Origin: Vicia villosa
Taxonomy: Eukaryota > Streptophyta > Magnoliopsida > Fabales > Fabaceae
Length of the DNA: 64,000 nucleotides
Assembly: GCF_029867415.1 (NCBI RefSeq)
Contig: NC_081185.1
Span: 131,015,848-131,079,847 of the forward strand
Direction of reading: 5' to 3'
Both the position numbers and the translations under genes were made by a program. Shown here piece by piece: positions 12,325 through 25,684 of the stretch. The notes below the pieces were generated by a model. It saw only the letters and a list, made by a program, of their open reading frames with translations, was not told the origin of the DNA and made no database searches. Position 1 is the first letter of the stretch. The number at the start of each line of letters is the position of its first letter.

Positions 12325-15310
12325 AGAATTTCTTAATGCACCATTGACTTTCTAGCGCACCGCGCGAAAATATCAAAATCTTTCCAAATTATAAAAATAT
12401 ATCTTCGAAAGCACCCTATGTATTTCCATACTAGATGTCATGCAGAAACATTCCGGAGATACATCTCCGACATCCTTCTGTAGATGTGTCTTCGAAAGAA
12501 CACTAAGTATTCTCAGTGCTGAACAAGACCCTAAATCATGTGTTATCTTAAGATCAGATGTCACGCAGAAATATTCCAAAGATACATTTCTGACATCCTT
12601 CCGTAGATGTGTCTCCAGACGGTTTTGTCTCAAATACGCGCTATCGTCCCTTCCCCTTCATCACTTTCAGATATTCATTTTCAAAAACCATTTTGTCCAA
12701 ACACCACCCAACACCATTATGCGAAATTTCATCTATCTCCATCGAATAACAAGCAAGCTTCATCAAATATCAGTTCTCAAATCCCATTGAGCAACGAGAA
12801 CCAAGCTTTGGATAGAATTTGTAAGTTGTTTTTGTACTATTTTGAGTTAATGTAAAATAGTTTAGAATTTGAATTTTAGGTTAGAAAATTGGAAGATTTG
12901 CTAGCTTAGAACTACGGTAGAACGTTTTAGTTAGGTTGTTTTGACGATCAATGTCTGTTTTTAGGTCCTCATACCCTCCAAGCCGCCATTGACGCTGACT
13001 GAGTTGCAGGAATTTCCAGAGATGCATCTCTGGAATTTTTCAACGTGTACATTAAAATGGGAGATGCATCTATGGAATAAGTCTGCATGCTATACTTCCT
13101 TTATTTGAACATGAGTCATTATGTAACTTTTGTTTTGTCCTTTTACAAGAGTTATAGTTGACAGACAATTCAGGTTAAGACACAACTGGGTTGCATAACA
13201 TGCTTTGGTTCAGAGGGAAAAAAGTCAAGCATCCCAGACTCCTTCTACCTCTAGACAAGTTGTGGCGGAGGCGGGGTCAAGTTTCGAGGTTCATGTCTCT
13301 CCGCCTTCTTCTTCGTCCTCCCGCAGCAAGCGAGGTTCTCCTTCTCATGCCTCCACGTCTCCATTTTCACGTAGATGCATGAGTTCTCCTGTACAGGTAC
13401 TTGAGGCATGAAAGGCATCACAGTCCCAGGCCACACCTGAGGTACCTTAATCCTAGGCCACAACTGCAATACCTGATGCATCACATCCCCAATACCAGAC
13501 CACATCGCCGGTACCTAATGCATTCCAACCTCAGTCTCATACGGCACCTGAGGCATCACAGGCATCCGAGTCCCAGGCCCAAATAGATGAGGCCGCACCT
13601 ACGACACCTACGAGTTTTGGAGAAGGTTCTGACTTATCACTGCTTCCTCTTTACCAGGACCATATTGTCAGACATATCTGGGACGGAGAGGTAAAAATTG
13701 GTTGGAACTATTAATTTTTCAAAAAATGTTTGTTTTATTATTAAATTTTGTTTGTTTGAGTCATTCTTGTTAAAACATGATGCAGGAATGTGATATGCTA
13801 AAGATCATCAATCATATGCGAAAGATCAATCGCTTGGCAAAGTCCAATGAGCCATGGTTTCAAGAAGTGTTGCAGCTATCAAGGTTGCGAGATTTGACCC
13901 TTAATGGTTATACTACTATTAATCATGGTATAATTAACACTTTTGTTGAGAGATGGCATATAGAGACGTCATCGTTCCATCCACCACATGGTGAGATGAC
14001 CATCACCCTAGACAATATCGCATGTCTGCTGCATCTTCCAATTAAGGGGAGATTTTTAGATCATGGGAAGTGTGACAAAGAAGAGGGACTGGAGTTTATG
14101 GTAGAATACTTATGAGTTGAACCAGAGAGTGCCATGAAAGAACTTGACAAGACCTGCGGGGCTCGTGCTAGGTTTATCTATTTGTAAGAGGTGTTTGATG
14201 ATGAGATAGCAAAAGCACAACTGGATAATGGTGATGCTGAGCAAGTAGGGCATCACAAAGTGGATGTTACGAAAGCATACTTGTTGTATTTGGTTCGCAC
14301 TGCCAGTTTTGTGGACACGAGTGAGACTTATGTGGATGTCACATACATGTGGTACTTTGAGGATTTTGATGATATATACTTTCATTCTTACGTCGACCAC
14401 CGTGTGACGATTCCATTTGACGATATTGTGTTATACTTAGGATGGTAGGCTTGCGGGTCCCACAAGACAGATCTTCATCTTTCTGGGCGCGTCATACGCC
14501 AGTTCGGTTACATGTAGTACATTTCCAAGCATCCTATTATGTATGCTCCTCCCCTGGTGAAACATAGGGATATGAATGCCATGTTTGATGATTATGAAAA
14601 TGATCTGGTACCAGATGAGGCACGAAGTACCATAGCCCCGAACGTCTGGAGCTACATGGTCGGTAACATCTGATGGTTCTTCCAAGTGTCCCATCCATAT
14701 TTGGTACAAGATGCTCCATGACACCCACCTAGGCCAGCTCATGAGGGGATTATAGAGGAGGAGCAGGCTAGGGCCGATCATGCTCATGATGTCTTGCCTA
14801 GGTGTCGTCGTATCGTAGAGATTGAGCAGACAGGTATTACTAGAGGACTCTTTTCTGATGGCTCCGAGGAGAGAGGTGTTATAAATTCCATCATGACGAA
14901 TGCTCGTGAGGCTCTGCAATATAGGATGCGGCGCAGGAACGCGAGGAGAGTGTGGATCCGACTCATAGTCTGACGTACGTAGTAGTCTTGAGATTTGTAC
15001 ACTTGATATATTTTGGATTGTATTTTGTTATCGACTTTGTTGTAACTCTTGATACATTTAATACTCTTGACTATTATTTATATATATGTCGTTGTATTCA
15101 TATCGTTATTGTAGTCGAATATGAGAATCATTGAAAAATAAGTTTTGAAATTGTATGCATATAATTTGGAAATGCATCTCCGGAATAAACTTACTTTCAC
15201 AAAAAAAAAGTTGCTTTCGGAGATGTATCTCGGAAAACTGAGGAACCTTTTTGAAATTGCAAAGCGTGTTTCTTAGGTATATAGGTGCTATAAAAAATTC
15301 CCATTAGATG
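12325..15310. mobile_element. PMD-bearing element of the TTCGGA-dyad family, no transposase
   Basis: Both ends show a degenerate inverted repeat: 'gagaatttcttaatgcacc' near 12325 against the reverse complement of 'ggtgctataaaaaattccc' near 15284-15302. Next to each end, and again inside, are copies of a palindrome related to TTCGGAAATGCATCTCCGAA: near 12452, 12570, 13012, 13060, 15168 and 15214, with half-diverged copies near 12482 and 12604. Inside is one broken PMD gene on the + strand. No mudrA-like transposase is present. Size and layout fit a non-autonomous Mutator-like element. No clean 9-bp target duplication could be fixed, so the limits are approximate. Confidence 0.55.
13190..14950 (+). 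pseudogene. Plant mobile domain (PMD, MAIN-like) protein gene, broken
   Basis: A low-complexity Ser/Pro-rich N-terminal part (about 13205-13680: SPPSSSSSRSKRGSPSH) is followed by an intron with a donor near 13690 and acceptor at 'gatgcag' before 13786. The PMD domain follows: NRLAKSNEPWF, FVERWHIETSSFHPPHGEMT, ITLDNIACLLHLPIKGR. In-frame stops occur at 14113-14115 and 14186-14188. The same frame then continues (AYLLYLVRTASFVDTSETYVDV...YLGW) to 14448, after which frames shift. PMD proteins (MAIN/MAIL group in Arabidopsis; also carried by transposons) act in silencing and genome stability; the biochemical role is unsettled. This copy cannot give a full protein. Confidence 0.7.
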
Positions 15311-16690
15311 TTAGAGACTAGTTAATAATGTAATCCATGATTTAGTCAATTTGCCATATAAATGTCATATGAAATATGAGGAAATTTGACCCCATACCTC
15401 AACAAGTAACCCTCATCCCTACAATTTATACAATTTGACAAAATATTTTTGTATAAATAGTTTATGTTTAAAAAATTTCATTTTTTATTCTATTTTGAAG
15501 TTCTTTGATCCAGTATTGAAAGTTGAGAAAATTGTGTACTAGAAGTCTTACCACCAAATTCTCGGATACATCAAAAGTCCCAAAAGTCTTTCTACCAAGT
15601 TATTTGCTACACTAAAACTCTCGGAAGTCTTTCTACTAAGTTTTTCAGTCCATATTATGTTTGGTAAAAAAATTCAATTTTTTTTATAAAAAAAATTGGG
15701 TTCCGAATAACTTATAAGTAAGTTATCCAATGACATTACAAAAAATGAGTTTAGGCAACTATGAAAAATCATGGCCTAAAAAATTTGTTGCCTTACGACA
15801 ATTTTTACTGTTTTCATCTATTGTAAAATCATGCCCTATTAGAATAGGGACAGTTTTCTTTGCCTTAAATGATGGTTTTCCATTGCTTGTTAAATTCATT
15901 TTTATTGTAGACACTAGATTTCTTACCTATAAATTATATGAAATATAATTTTTCAAAAAAATATTTCAGACATAATATGAATTAGAGAACATAATAGTAA
16001 GACTTCTGAGAATTTAGTAGAATAGACAATAGCTAGACCGTCGGTTTTCATTGTTGTCAAAATTCATTTTTGTTGTAGTCGTTATCCGTAATGTAATTTT
16101 TTCAAAATTTTTTATTTTTTCAAAATAATACATGAGTATTTTAGTCAAACTAAATGAAATGTAAAGGGGGTATAGAATAAAATTTCTACAATATGGAATA
16201 AGGAAATCTCTACTTTCTCTTATATGGTTTTGTTCATGATAATTTCAAGTTCATAGTTCAAATATATGAGGTTTTTTTTTTTTTTAAGAAAAGAACTATT
16301 GAATTGAGCTTGACATGTGGAAAATCAAAATAAAAAAGTCACTTGGAAAAGAAAACCATTGTAATTCTAAATTATTAAAAGATTTAAAGTAAAATAGCAA
16401 TTATTAGTCGTTAAATTTGTGTATGGTACCTGGTTGGAAGTTTGAACAGAAGTTCTTATTCAAGCTATGTTATCTTTCTTCTCATGCTTACGAGGGAAGT
16501 TGGTAGTATGAACAATGTTGTTATCCTTCTGTTGACTGATATTATTATCAATATTCTGACACCTGGAGTATATGTGGTGGCTGGGGACTTTCTGGCTATC
16601 TAGACCCTCAAGATCACAATCAGATAATTATAATAAATGTGTTTTATAGCGGAAGATAGCAGATAAACTATTGAGAATTTCTTTCTTTAC
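15311..16690. other. AT-rich intergenic stretch
   Basis: No gene seen. A short direct near-repeat 'aaagtctttctaccaagtt' / 'gaagtctttctactaagttt' lies at about 15583-15645, and a related inverted piece near 15965-16015. A T-run occurs at 16272-16284. Class unknown. Confidence 0.5.
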
Positions 16691-16861
16691 TTTCTTATGG
16701 GGCTGACCCCCGACGAAAACCCCTAAATACTCCTACTTCGGAAATATATTTTTGAAATAATTTTTTTCCAAATTTTCCCAGAATTCGGAAATGCATTTCC
16801 GAAATTCTATTTTTTGGGATTTCGGAAGTACACTTTCGAAAAACGCAGAAGTTTTGAAGTA

Positions 16862-17005
16862 CTCCCTCTGTCCCAAATTATAAGAGAAATTTAATTTTTT
16901 GATTCATTGAATAATTAATGTATCTGGTCTATATACAGACCAGATACATTAAATATTCAATGAATCTAAAAAGTGAATTTCTCTTATAATTTGGGACGGA
17001 GGGAG
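16862..17005. mobile_element. Stowaway MITE, full palindrome
   Basis: CTCCCTCTGTCCCAAATTAT at the left is mirrored by its reverse complement at the right end, with TA target duplications at 16860-16861 and 17006-17007. Nearly the whole 144 bp is one palindrome centred at about 16933 ('ggtctatatacagacc'). Typical Tc1/mariner-derived miniature element; it sits inside the dyad-family remnant. Confidence 0.9.
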
Positions 17006-17287
17006 TATAGAATTATTTTGAAATGGTGGTTTAAAATTAAGATCTTCAAAGATTTATACTATTTATTAGTTAATAAATTGACAATAATGTTTCTTATGAC
17101 AAATATATCGATTTTAATTATACGGAACAACTATTTCAAATTTTGGACCGAAACATCTTATAAATGGAATATTTTAGAATAAAAAAGATATTTTAATAAT
17201 TTTGGAAATTTGTTATATTGAATTAATAATGATACACAAAATTAGAATGAATTTATTATATTAGAATGACCCAAAAACTGTCACATT

Positions 17288-17836
17288 TAGGGATGGCAAT
17301 GGGCAGGGTACTATAGTACTCGTCCCCATACCCGCAGTTTAAAAAAATCCCCATACCCGAGCCCAAACCCGCGTGGGTATCAATATTCATGCTCGTACCC
17401 GTACCCTGTGGGTACCTCAATACCCATACCCGTACCCGCTTATCCGTATTTATAGTAAAATTAAATCGTTTAATTACAAAATATCATATAATTTAAGTCT
17501 TTTTAACAATATTAAAAAAATTATGTATGTTATTGTTGAGTTAAGAAACAAATAAACACTTTTATTAAAATGTGTAATGATTTAATAGCTATATATTTTT
17601 AAAAAAATTTAGAATCGTGCATTTTTATATAATAATATAAATGACATGATAGAAATATGTAGTATGGGTATGGGGCGGGTTGGATAGTAAGGTACCCGTG
17701 CCCGCACCCATACCCGCATATTTTAATGGGTAATTACCCGTGCCCATACCCATACCCATTTTTATGGGTATTTACCCTACCTGATATGGGGTTTTTTGTG
17801 GGTATCCACTGGGGATGGGCCAAATTGCCATCCCTA
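17288..17836. mobile_element. hAT-type non-autonomous element
   Basis: Ends TAGGGATGGCAATGGGC and its reverse complement GCCATCCCTA. The flanking 8-bp duplications GTCACATT (17280-17287) and GTCATATT (17837-17844) differ at one base. The arms are GC-richer and full of 'cccatacccg' repeats, against an AT-rich middle; there is no transposase. Eight-base target duplications and this end are typical of hAT miniature elements. Confidence 0.75.
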
Positions 17837-17844
17837 GTCATATT

Positions 17845-18930
17845 CAGTTCATTTTATTTCTATCAATTAATAATTTTTTTTCATTTTGATGTTTTGTTTC
17901 TTTATTCTTTTGAATCTATCAACTATTATTTTTAGTATATTAAAAAAATTATAAATTTTGATTCCTCTAAATTAATTGCTGCTATATTAATTTTTTTTTT
18001 TTTGCAAAGTTTCACGTGGTGCACTTGTGTATTTCAAATGATTTTTTTATGACATTTCATCAATACAAATTTAAATTATTATTAGTTTAATAATTTTCTT
18101 ATTTAAATTTTAAGTTTTATTAATTTATTTATAAATTTGAGTTAAGCTTTAATTGTTAAAATTAAAATTTTAATTGAATTTTTTAATAAGTTTTATTAGT
18201 TTTAGATATTTTATAATTAACGTAATAAATTTTAATTAAAATTAAAATTATATTTTGTAATTAACTATTAAACTATTTATATTTATAATTTAGCTATTTT
18301 ATAATTAACGTAATAATTTTTAGACAATCTCAATAGTTTAGTTAAATAGTTACAATTTTATAAATAATTTATTTATTAATTCAACTATTTACTTTTTAAA
18401 TAGTTAATAATAGTTAAAAATAAATTAATAAAAATTAAAGTTATAAATAATTAAATTAGTTAAATAATAATATTTTAAAGTTTTATCAATGGTATATAAA
18501 ATACTCACGATACTTGTATATTCAGTATATTAAAATATATATAATTTTTTTGATTAATTTATATGTTTTAATGATTATTTAATGACATATCATTGATAAA
18601 ATATATATTAAAAAAATAAATGAAGATTAAAAAATAAACAATTAAATTAAGAAAATAATAATATTTTAAAGTTTTATCAAAATAAAAAGAATTAATATTT
18701 AAAAAGAAAAGATTGAATAATTATTTTTACTAATTTAAAGTTTTATGTATAGAATTAAAGTACCAAAATTAAAAGAATTAGTAATTGGCAGACATAAATA
18801 TAATTAAATACAACTTTTTTTTTTTAAAGAACACTTAATCTAATATTGGAAATTAATCAATTAATTTTAATCTAATCTTAGTAATTATATAATTTTAATT
18901 AATACAATTGATTCACCTTGATTTTTTTTC
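17845..18930. other. Very AT-rich filler inside the dyad-family remnant
   Basis: Almost only A and T with recurring 'taattaaattagttaaataa'-like words. No gene, terminal repeats or RNA recognised. Confidence 0.5.
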
Positions 18931-19276
18931 TCTGTATCAGACAATATTTCGGAAGTGTACTTCTGAAATATTCCAGGGGAGATGAATTCGGAAGTGCATC
19001 TTCGAATTCACCTTCTTATTGGAAAAGAAAGGTGTTTTCGGAAATACATCTCCGAAAACACATTTTTTTTAGTGTTTTCGGAAGTGCACTTCTGAAATCA
19101 ATCTTTTTTCAAAAAAATTGTTTCGGAAATGCATTTCCAAAATATAGGGGCATTTTGGGATTTTTGCCAGAGGTGAAGAAGAAGGTTGGGAGGTTGATAA
19201 AGAAATTTTCTAAACTATTTGTTTAAATTTTGATGAAATCAACACAATTGAAATAGTTTATAAATATGAAAATAAT

Positions 19277-19971
19277 TAGGGCTGGAAATGAGTCGAGTCG
19301 AACTCGCCTCAGCTCAGTTTGACTCGTTAAGAATTGGCCGAGTTCGAGTTCGAGTTGATGACGAATTTTTTTCCAGCTCAAACTAGACTTGTTAAGAATT
19401 GACCGAGTTTGAGTTCAAGTTTATCTCGAACTTTTTTTCAGGTCAAACTCGACTTGTTAGAAGTTCACGAACATCTCGATTCAGCTCGTTAGATTTATCT
19501 TGTTAGGTTCAACTCGCTTATTTCACGGACTTAAAAATTAATTTTTTAAAGTCTATTTTGTTACATATACATTTGACATTTTAAATGAATATTTTTTAAA
19601 TAAAAATATAGAAATAAAATAAAAGTTATAAGATTGGAATTTATATGATGTTTATTTGTATAATTATTTATAGAAATATTTTGCTCACTAGAGAATATAC
19701 CGTTAGATTAAAATAAAATATGACACTAAGATTTAGAGCAAATATTTAAACCTACTCTTAAAGATAATATAATCTATCTCATATATAATCGAGTTGACTC
19801 ATGAACCTAACGAGTCGAACTATGTATAGTTCAAGCTCAACTCATTTAGTTAACGAACTTAGTTTTTAGCTCATACTCAGCTCATTTGGTTCATGAACCT
19901 AGTTCATCGATTTAATTTTCGAATCGAGTTTCGAACTATTTTCGAGTTAGTGTGGTTCATTGCCAGCCCTA
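19277..19971. mobile_element. hAT-type non-autonomous element with perfect TSD
   Basis: Starts TAGGGCTGGAAATGAGTCGA and ends CATTGCCAGCCCTA, with a perfect 8-bp target duplication AAAATAAT (19269-19276 and 19972-19979). Both arms repeat 'gagttcgagtt/aactcgactcgtt' words in opposite orientation. It has no coding capacity. Confidence 0.8.
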
Positions 19972-19979
19972 AAAATAAT

Positions 19980-21553
19980 AATAATAAATTGAATTATTAT
20001 ATAGAATTAATTTAAAATTCTAGAGATAAAATTGAAATTAATAATAATAAAAATTATTTTCAATTAAAATACTAGGGATAAAATTGAAAGTAATAAAAAT
20101 AAATTCTAATCTTTAAGTTATAAACTATTTTAACTAACTAATATAAAAATTCTAAATTAATAAAAACAATATAAACTTGAAAAAAAATTCGCAATTATGC
20201 ACATATTTTTTAAACATATGATCTGTAAGTTAAAATATGGCTTTTTGCCAATAGAGCCCTAGAGTATACGTTGGACAAGAATGTACCACCTACTAATTAG
20301 TTGGTTGCTACGAGAAAATAAGGTAGTCTTATCAAATTAATTATAGGAGAAAGACATTTAAAAAGTGGTAAAATATGTGTGAACTTTTTTTTTTTTGAAC
20401 AAAAAATATGTGTGAACTTAACAACCACAAGTTAACAAAAATATTGGTAGCTCAATCATGCATTCTGCAATTGTTTCTTTGTAGTACACTATCTCGAATG
20501 ATGTATCCGGTTTAAAATATAAGAAATAATGTGTAAACAGATAATGTATTTAGTTAAAAATTAAATTAAATATATCAAATTTTAAAAACTTTCGTATTTA
20601 TATTTTTATTTTGCAGAGAGTATATTTTACACAATAACATATTCTACAGGTCATTTGAGGCTAAAAAACAGAAATATTCAATTATCAATCCAAAGTCATA
20701 AGGTGATTGGAGGCATATTGCACACGCGTCTTCTAGGCTCGTATTCGATCCATACTACGGATTGTCATTCGCCGTTGGATATCATCCAAAATTCCCTACA
20801 TACTACTCCAAAAAGCAAGTGGATGTCTAAATGCTTCTCATATACGAGGGATCTCATGCAAAACCTGAGCTATGTTCTAACCACAATTTATTCTCATATT
20901 ACCTTTCACCCAGTAACTGACTTTGGTGTTTGAGTGCTAACCTAGTAAGCCAATCTCTCTCCACCGCATGGAAAACTTGTTCCACTGTATCAAGACTTCA
21001 TTACATATTTCTGGTTCCACCATGGAATAGTGGTGTTGTATATGAGAATAGACATCTGATTCATACGAAATCCACAATCAAATTTCTCTAATTCAAAAAT
21101 CACAAACTAATATAGTGAGCTTACTTGAAGAAGAAGATAATAGCCGATCCAATTGCTGAAAAGAAAATAAATTTTCCAACCTCAATATCTTTCGCTTTCT
21201 TTTATGTATATTCAATAGGTGATGGTTCATCCATTAAAGAAGAACCTTTGTCACGAAACTTAGTGTTAGCGAAGGAAAGGAAAAAATGTGACAAACCTAT
21301 CTTAAAGTTTCGAAATAGCGAGAAAAGTGACAAACATATCATAGGGAATTAATCAGTATGTGGAATCCTCATTAATGACGGGAGCTCCTGGAATCTACTA
21401 TACATTGGATTATTCAAGAGATTAGGGTTATATGATCGAGATTTAAAGTCGTATAAAGGCGGGAATTTGTAACCACTCAATGAGTCCTCCACTCTTCCAT
21501 GTGGAACGATCTAGATTTTGATCTCTTTCAGATAAAAAAAGGATTAAAGGACC
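19980..21553. other. Intergenic stretch, unclassified
   Basis: AT-rich to about 20640, then more balanced composition. Short open frames at 20655-20933 and 21125-21352 match nothing I recognise. The second part may belong to the 5' side of the following Ty3/gypsy relic, but I see no diagnostic motif. Confidence 0.4.
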
Positions 21554-23110
21554 GTGAATATGCATTTCCTCCTGATCCCGTGTGCAAGTGTCTACAACGA
21601 CATCCTTAGGAGGTTATTCCTTGCAACATTGAACGCACTGGCCTCCTCAGTCCATTTGAAGATGAAATATCATAATAATCCAGGAAAGCTGATTGTTATT
21701 TTGGCCGATCTGGGTGGGGCTCGCCTCATTCACGAGGTCATACTGAAGATCCCCCTTGCAACATCGTTAACCTCTGAGACATGGAAAAAGAATACTCGTC
21801 AAACTCGTATGATCAACCTCGAAGTGCAAGAAGATGAAACACTGCGAAACAAATAACTCGGCCCAACGATAAAAGTCAAGGGGAGAACATTATGGCCGGT
21901 TCCGACAATAACTTTGAGACTGTCCAACTCAACGCTAATCTAGCATGGTCGATCCACATAGGGGTAGTTATCACCAAAGGTAAAGAAAGGGCTCATTGAA
22001 TGCCTCAAAGATATTGTTGACCTCTTCGATGTTTTCCCTAGCAAGATGCCCGACATAAATCCTAGTGTGGCTTGACATCTCTTGAATATTGACCCGTCTA
22101 TCTTCTATATGGCGTAACGAAGAAGGTGAAAATCTCCCAAGAAAGTTGAAGCAACAAGAATACGGTTTAGGGCCTACTGGACGCCAAATTTATATTTGAA
22201 GTAAGATATACGTAATGAATGTGAAATGTCGTGTTGGTCAAGAAGCCTTTAAGAAAGTGGAGAATATGTGTCAATTATAATGAACTCAATCGAAGATTAC
22301 CTAAATATTCGTATTCACTCTAGAACATAGACAAACTGGTGAACATTGGGTCGTTCACAAGTTATTATTGTTCATTGATGCATGCTCCGGCTACAACTAG
22401 ATACATGTGTACGAGGCAGATATATAAGATTTCCTTCGTGATGGACGATCCATCTATCGATACAAGTCATGCCTTTTGTCCTGATGAATGTGAGGGCGAC
22501 ATAACAAAGAATTATGAATAAAATATTCATGGAAGAGATATGTCAAAAAGTATAAGTCTATATGGAGAAAATGTCCGTCAAGTCCAAAAATGAGAAGCTG
22601 CATGACAAACACCTAGCCAGTGTGTTTTGGAGGATCCTACATTACAATATGAGACTCCACCTGAAGAAGTGTACCTTAGGGGTCAAAGACGACAAATTCT
22701 TAGGCTTATACCTGACAAAGAAATGCATAAAGGAGAACTCGGATAAAGGTGTTGCAATCATTAAGATGGAAATGCAAACAAAGAGTAAATAGGGGTTGAA
22801 ACTAAATAAGGTGCTCACCACTCTAAACATGTTTAATCCATGTGTGCTTAAAACGCATTGTCGTTTTACAAGTTACTGAAGAAAGAAACCCACTTTGAGT
22901 AGACCACAAAGTGCGAACAAGCGTTCACATCTCTAAAACCAGCTTTGTCAACCCACCAATTTTGTATAGACCTGAAACTGTGGAAGTTATGTTCCTTTAT
23001 TTATTTGTCTCCTCTGAAGTTGTCACTTTCATCCTCATAAGAGAGGTATACTCCACTTTGAGGTTGATATATTTTATATCTAAATCATTAGTCGGATCTG
23101 AAACACCCTA
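21554..23110 (+). pseudogene. Ty3/gypsy (Tat/Ogre-like) pol relic
   Basis: The first part reads YNDILRRLFLATLNALAS then VHLKMKYHNNPGKLIVILAD, the protease-to-RT linker typical of Tat-type gypsy elements. Around 21990-22090 comes CLKDIVDLFDVFPSKMPDIN (start of RT). Around 22335-22460 is the palm region, and 22560-22740 reads MSVKSKNEKL, LHLKKCTLGVKDDKFLGLYL. The expected YVDDM catalytic box is replaced by YMEKM, and there are several stops and shifts, so reverse transcriptase activity is lost. No LTR pair of its own could be assigned. Confidence 0.7.
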
Positions 23111-23791
23111 ATAGGATGTTGCGACACTACTTCTTGCTAATGTCATCATTTTTTGCTTTAATATTCCTTTAAAACTAATCCTCAACATATCGAATCGGGT
23201 CGGATGATTTACAAAATTCTTAATCTAAATATCATAGTTAGACATCTCTTTTGAGCCTAAAAAAGTATTGGAATCCTAATTGTTTGAAAACTTCATAACA
23301 GAAATGACTTCAAGCTTACCCGAACTAGCTCACGCCTAGGTCGTGTTCCCAAACGAATCGTCGAATAGAATAGGAAGTGGGTCACACCTCAAATTGGAGA
23401 ACAAATTCGGGTTGATGATTGAAGCATCCTTACATTTTGAAGTGAAGCATAGGAGTAAAGAAAAATGGGAAATATCTTGGAAATGCAATGATGAATTTTT
23501 TATTCCACTTGATCAAGCCCCATCCCTTGATTCTATCAGATATTATAGCTCATTTCTGATGTGTAGGAGCATCCAATTGGCCTTGGAAAGAATCTCTTGA
23601 TGATTCATCAATTTGCCATAAATTCTATTTTGTAATCATTACATAATCACATGGGATTTGAAAATTCTTGTACTTTGAAAATTTGATGCAATGCATAACT
23701 CTTTGCTCAAATTGAATTAAGAGATGATCTAATACTATTTGAAAAGCTTAGATGATGTACTTCAATTCACTTATTTAGTGTTTCCTCAAAA
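23111..23791. other. Unclassified stretch with one short ORF
   Basis: Contains an open frame at 23343-23600 (85 codons, about 30 charged residues) that I cannot place. It may be retrotransposon-derived given its neighbours. No other feature seen. Confidence 0.35.
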
Positions 23792-24636
23792 CACTACAAG
23801 AAAAAATGAGATTTACGACACATGAGTTGCGACAGTTCACACAAATGTAAGTAAGATCCTCTCATCTCATATCAGCTCCTAGAATCACTTTCACTTTCAA
23901 ATGTAAGTTTCATCCTCTCATCTGTCACAGACACGTGTAATTTAAATATGATCAGGTTTATTTTCACTGAGAAGGAAAATTAAAATGCGGTTATTTGTGC
24001 TAAGATGTATGCAGCAACAACTTTGGAAATTGAAGAAGCAAGTTAGATTAAGCAGGAAGAAATGGTACTTGATTCAGCTCTGTCGGATGACCCAACTAAT
24101 TCCAATGGTTACAGATATAAATCTTCATTTTACATCTGTTAAACTAATGTATAAAGCCTTTTTCTTTTCTTTTTTCATGTATTATTATAGTTAGTATGAA
24201 GCTACTCTGGTTGTGAAAGAGATGTAATAGAAGTAATACTTGTTGTTACTTTTATTAATGTTTAAATGATCTTTTCGGTGACAGGCTTCTTTTATAGGCT
24301 ATTCCACATCGGTTAGTTTTTTACAAATCTCCGAAAATTGTTTTAAAATTAAATGTAAAATAAATAACGACAGTTGGAAACCGTCGTAACAAACTTTGAA
24401 ATCAAAACACATAATAAAATTCACGACAATTTAAAACTGTCGCAAATACCTACTTAAGGCAGTTTGCTACCCGTCGTAAATAATAATGACAATTGGTATG
24501 GAGGTTTTAGCAACCGTCGCAGTATGGCCTGGCGACATGTTTTTACGACAAAACCACAATTGTCGCGACCTGCTATTTGTGGCGGTTCAAACTGTCGTAA
24601 CTTGCCAAAATTAACTGTCGTAGCTTGCTAATTTTC
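23792..24636. mobile_element. Non-autonomous CACTA element, right tip degraded
   Basis: The left end is the canonical CACTACAAGAAAAAATGAGA. The following subterminal sequence has repeated 'gcgacagtt' words, and the right part (24360-24625) has many 'ctgtcgtaa' / 'gtcgcaa' words in inverse orientation, the subterminal-repeat pattern of CACTA elements. The right end reads 'aattttcttg' and then departs from the expected TTCTTGTAGTG, so the final bases are lost or replaced. No transposase inside. Confidence 0.7.
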
Positions 24637-25684
24637 TTGATTTACATCATTTAGGAATTTGGTGAAAATTGGCCATGAAGTTAAGAAAAAACTAAGGTTA
24701 AACACTTAGAAATTTTCTAAGTGTTTTTGGCTTAAAAATTGGTAAGCTCCTATCTTCCAAATGCTTCATCTTTTTAGGAAACTTTTATAAGTGACAAAGT
24801 TTTTTGTTTGATCAAGATCAACAACTTTCATGTTGGGAGATTTTTGAGTTTGTACTTGAAAATTGAAGTTACTTGCACATGAAGTTATAGCCTAAATACT
24901 TCCAAATTTTCTAAGTATTTTATCTTTTGACTTTTTGAATCTTGATTAATCTTATTGATTTTTCTTGATCAAATGACTTTGATGATCATATGTTGATGAT
25001 TTTAATCTTCAAAAGTCCATAGTTGACCAAATTTCTCAGTAGTCAAAGTCAAACTTGCACAATTGACTTTTTCCAAATGAATTGCATTCTTGGAGATTTC
25101 AAATGAATTAAGCTCTCCTCTTTAGATGAATGATTTGAGTGGATTATATTGAAGCATTAGAGGTCCTTGATTTATGATTTGAGCCATGGGATCTTGTCTT
25201 GTTCAAAAGTCAACTCCCCATGTGAATTAGGTCAAAAACCGTAATTATGGGTCAGATGAAATTGGGGTTTGTTGAACTTGAATTGAAGCACATCTTGCAT
25301 TGGATATTGATGTAGGAATCACTTGAAGATGCTTGAGCTCTTTGCATCATGCTTTGAAGCTTTATGAGTCTTCCCAAGTGAAAACCCTGATTTCAGTCCC
25401 TGATAAGCTCAAAATCCTAATATGGTGATTTTGATGGATTTGAGGTTTGATGCCTTGAGATTGAAGATCATATGTAGATGAATGAAACATCTTGAGCCCT
25501 ATGATTGTGTTGAGGATCATTTCCATCTTTGATTGATACTTTGTCTGGATTTCCTAGATTGAACCCCTAATCTGAGTACTTGGTGAACAAGTGACTGCTC
25601 TGAGTATCTGCTTTAAGTTGATGGAGTAGTTGAGATATTTATATGATGTAACATCTCAAGGGGACCAAAAATTAGGGTATGACA
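24637..25684 (-). repeat. Ogre/Tat-like LTR fragment, minus orientation
   Basis: The right edge 'gggtatgaca' is the reverse complement of TGTCATACCC, a common start of legume Ogre/Tat LTRs. The body consists of long runs of 'gatttgagccatgggatctt' / 'ttcaaaagtcaactcc'-type words seen in those LTRs. The left side is cut where the CACTA element ends. No coding sequence. Confidence 0.5.

Larger units (their letters stand above)
16700..19185. mobile_element. Remnant of the TTCGGA-dyad family, disrupted by later insertions
   Basis: Left end near 16700 ('gacccccgacgaaaacccct') is an imperfect inverted match to the sequence near 19150-19175 ('aggggcattttgggattttt' onward). Inside each end are the same dyads: left at about 16738, 16784 and 16820; right at about 18946, 18986, 19036, 19077 and 19121. 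All fit TTCGGAARTGCAYTTCCGAA with small changes. Between the two clusters lie a Stowaway copy, a hAT-type miniature element and about 1 kb of very AT-rich sequence without coding signal. It reads as an internally gutted Mutator-like element; limits are approximate. Confidence 0.5.

Noticed and set aside
14437..14919. 160-codon minus-strand ORF
   Set aside because: Shadow of the decayed PMD gene on the plus strand.
12325..15310. Exact 9-bp target duplication for the PMD element
   Set aside because: Only loosely similar flanks (gactattga / gactagtta) were found; not strong enough to fix the borders.
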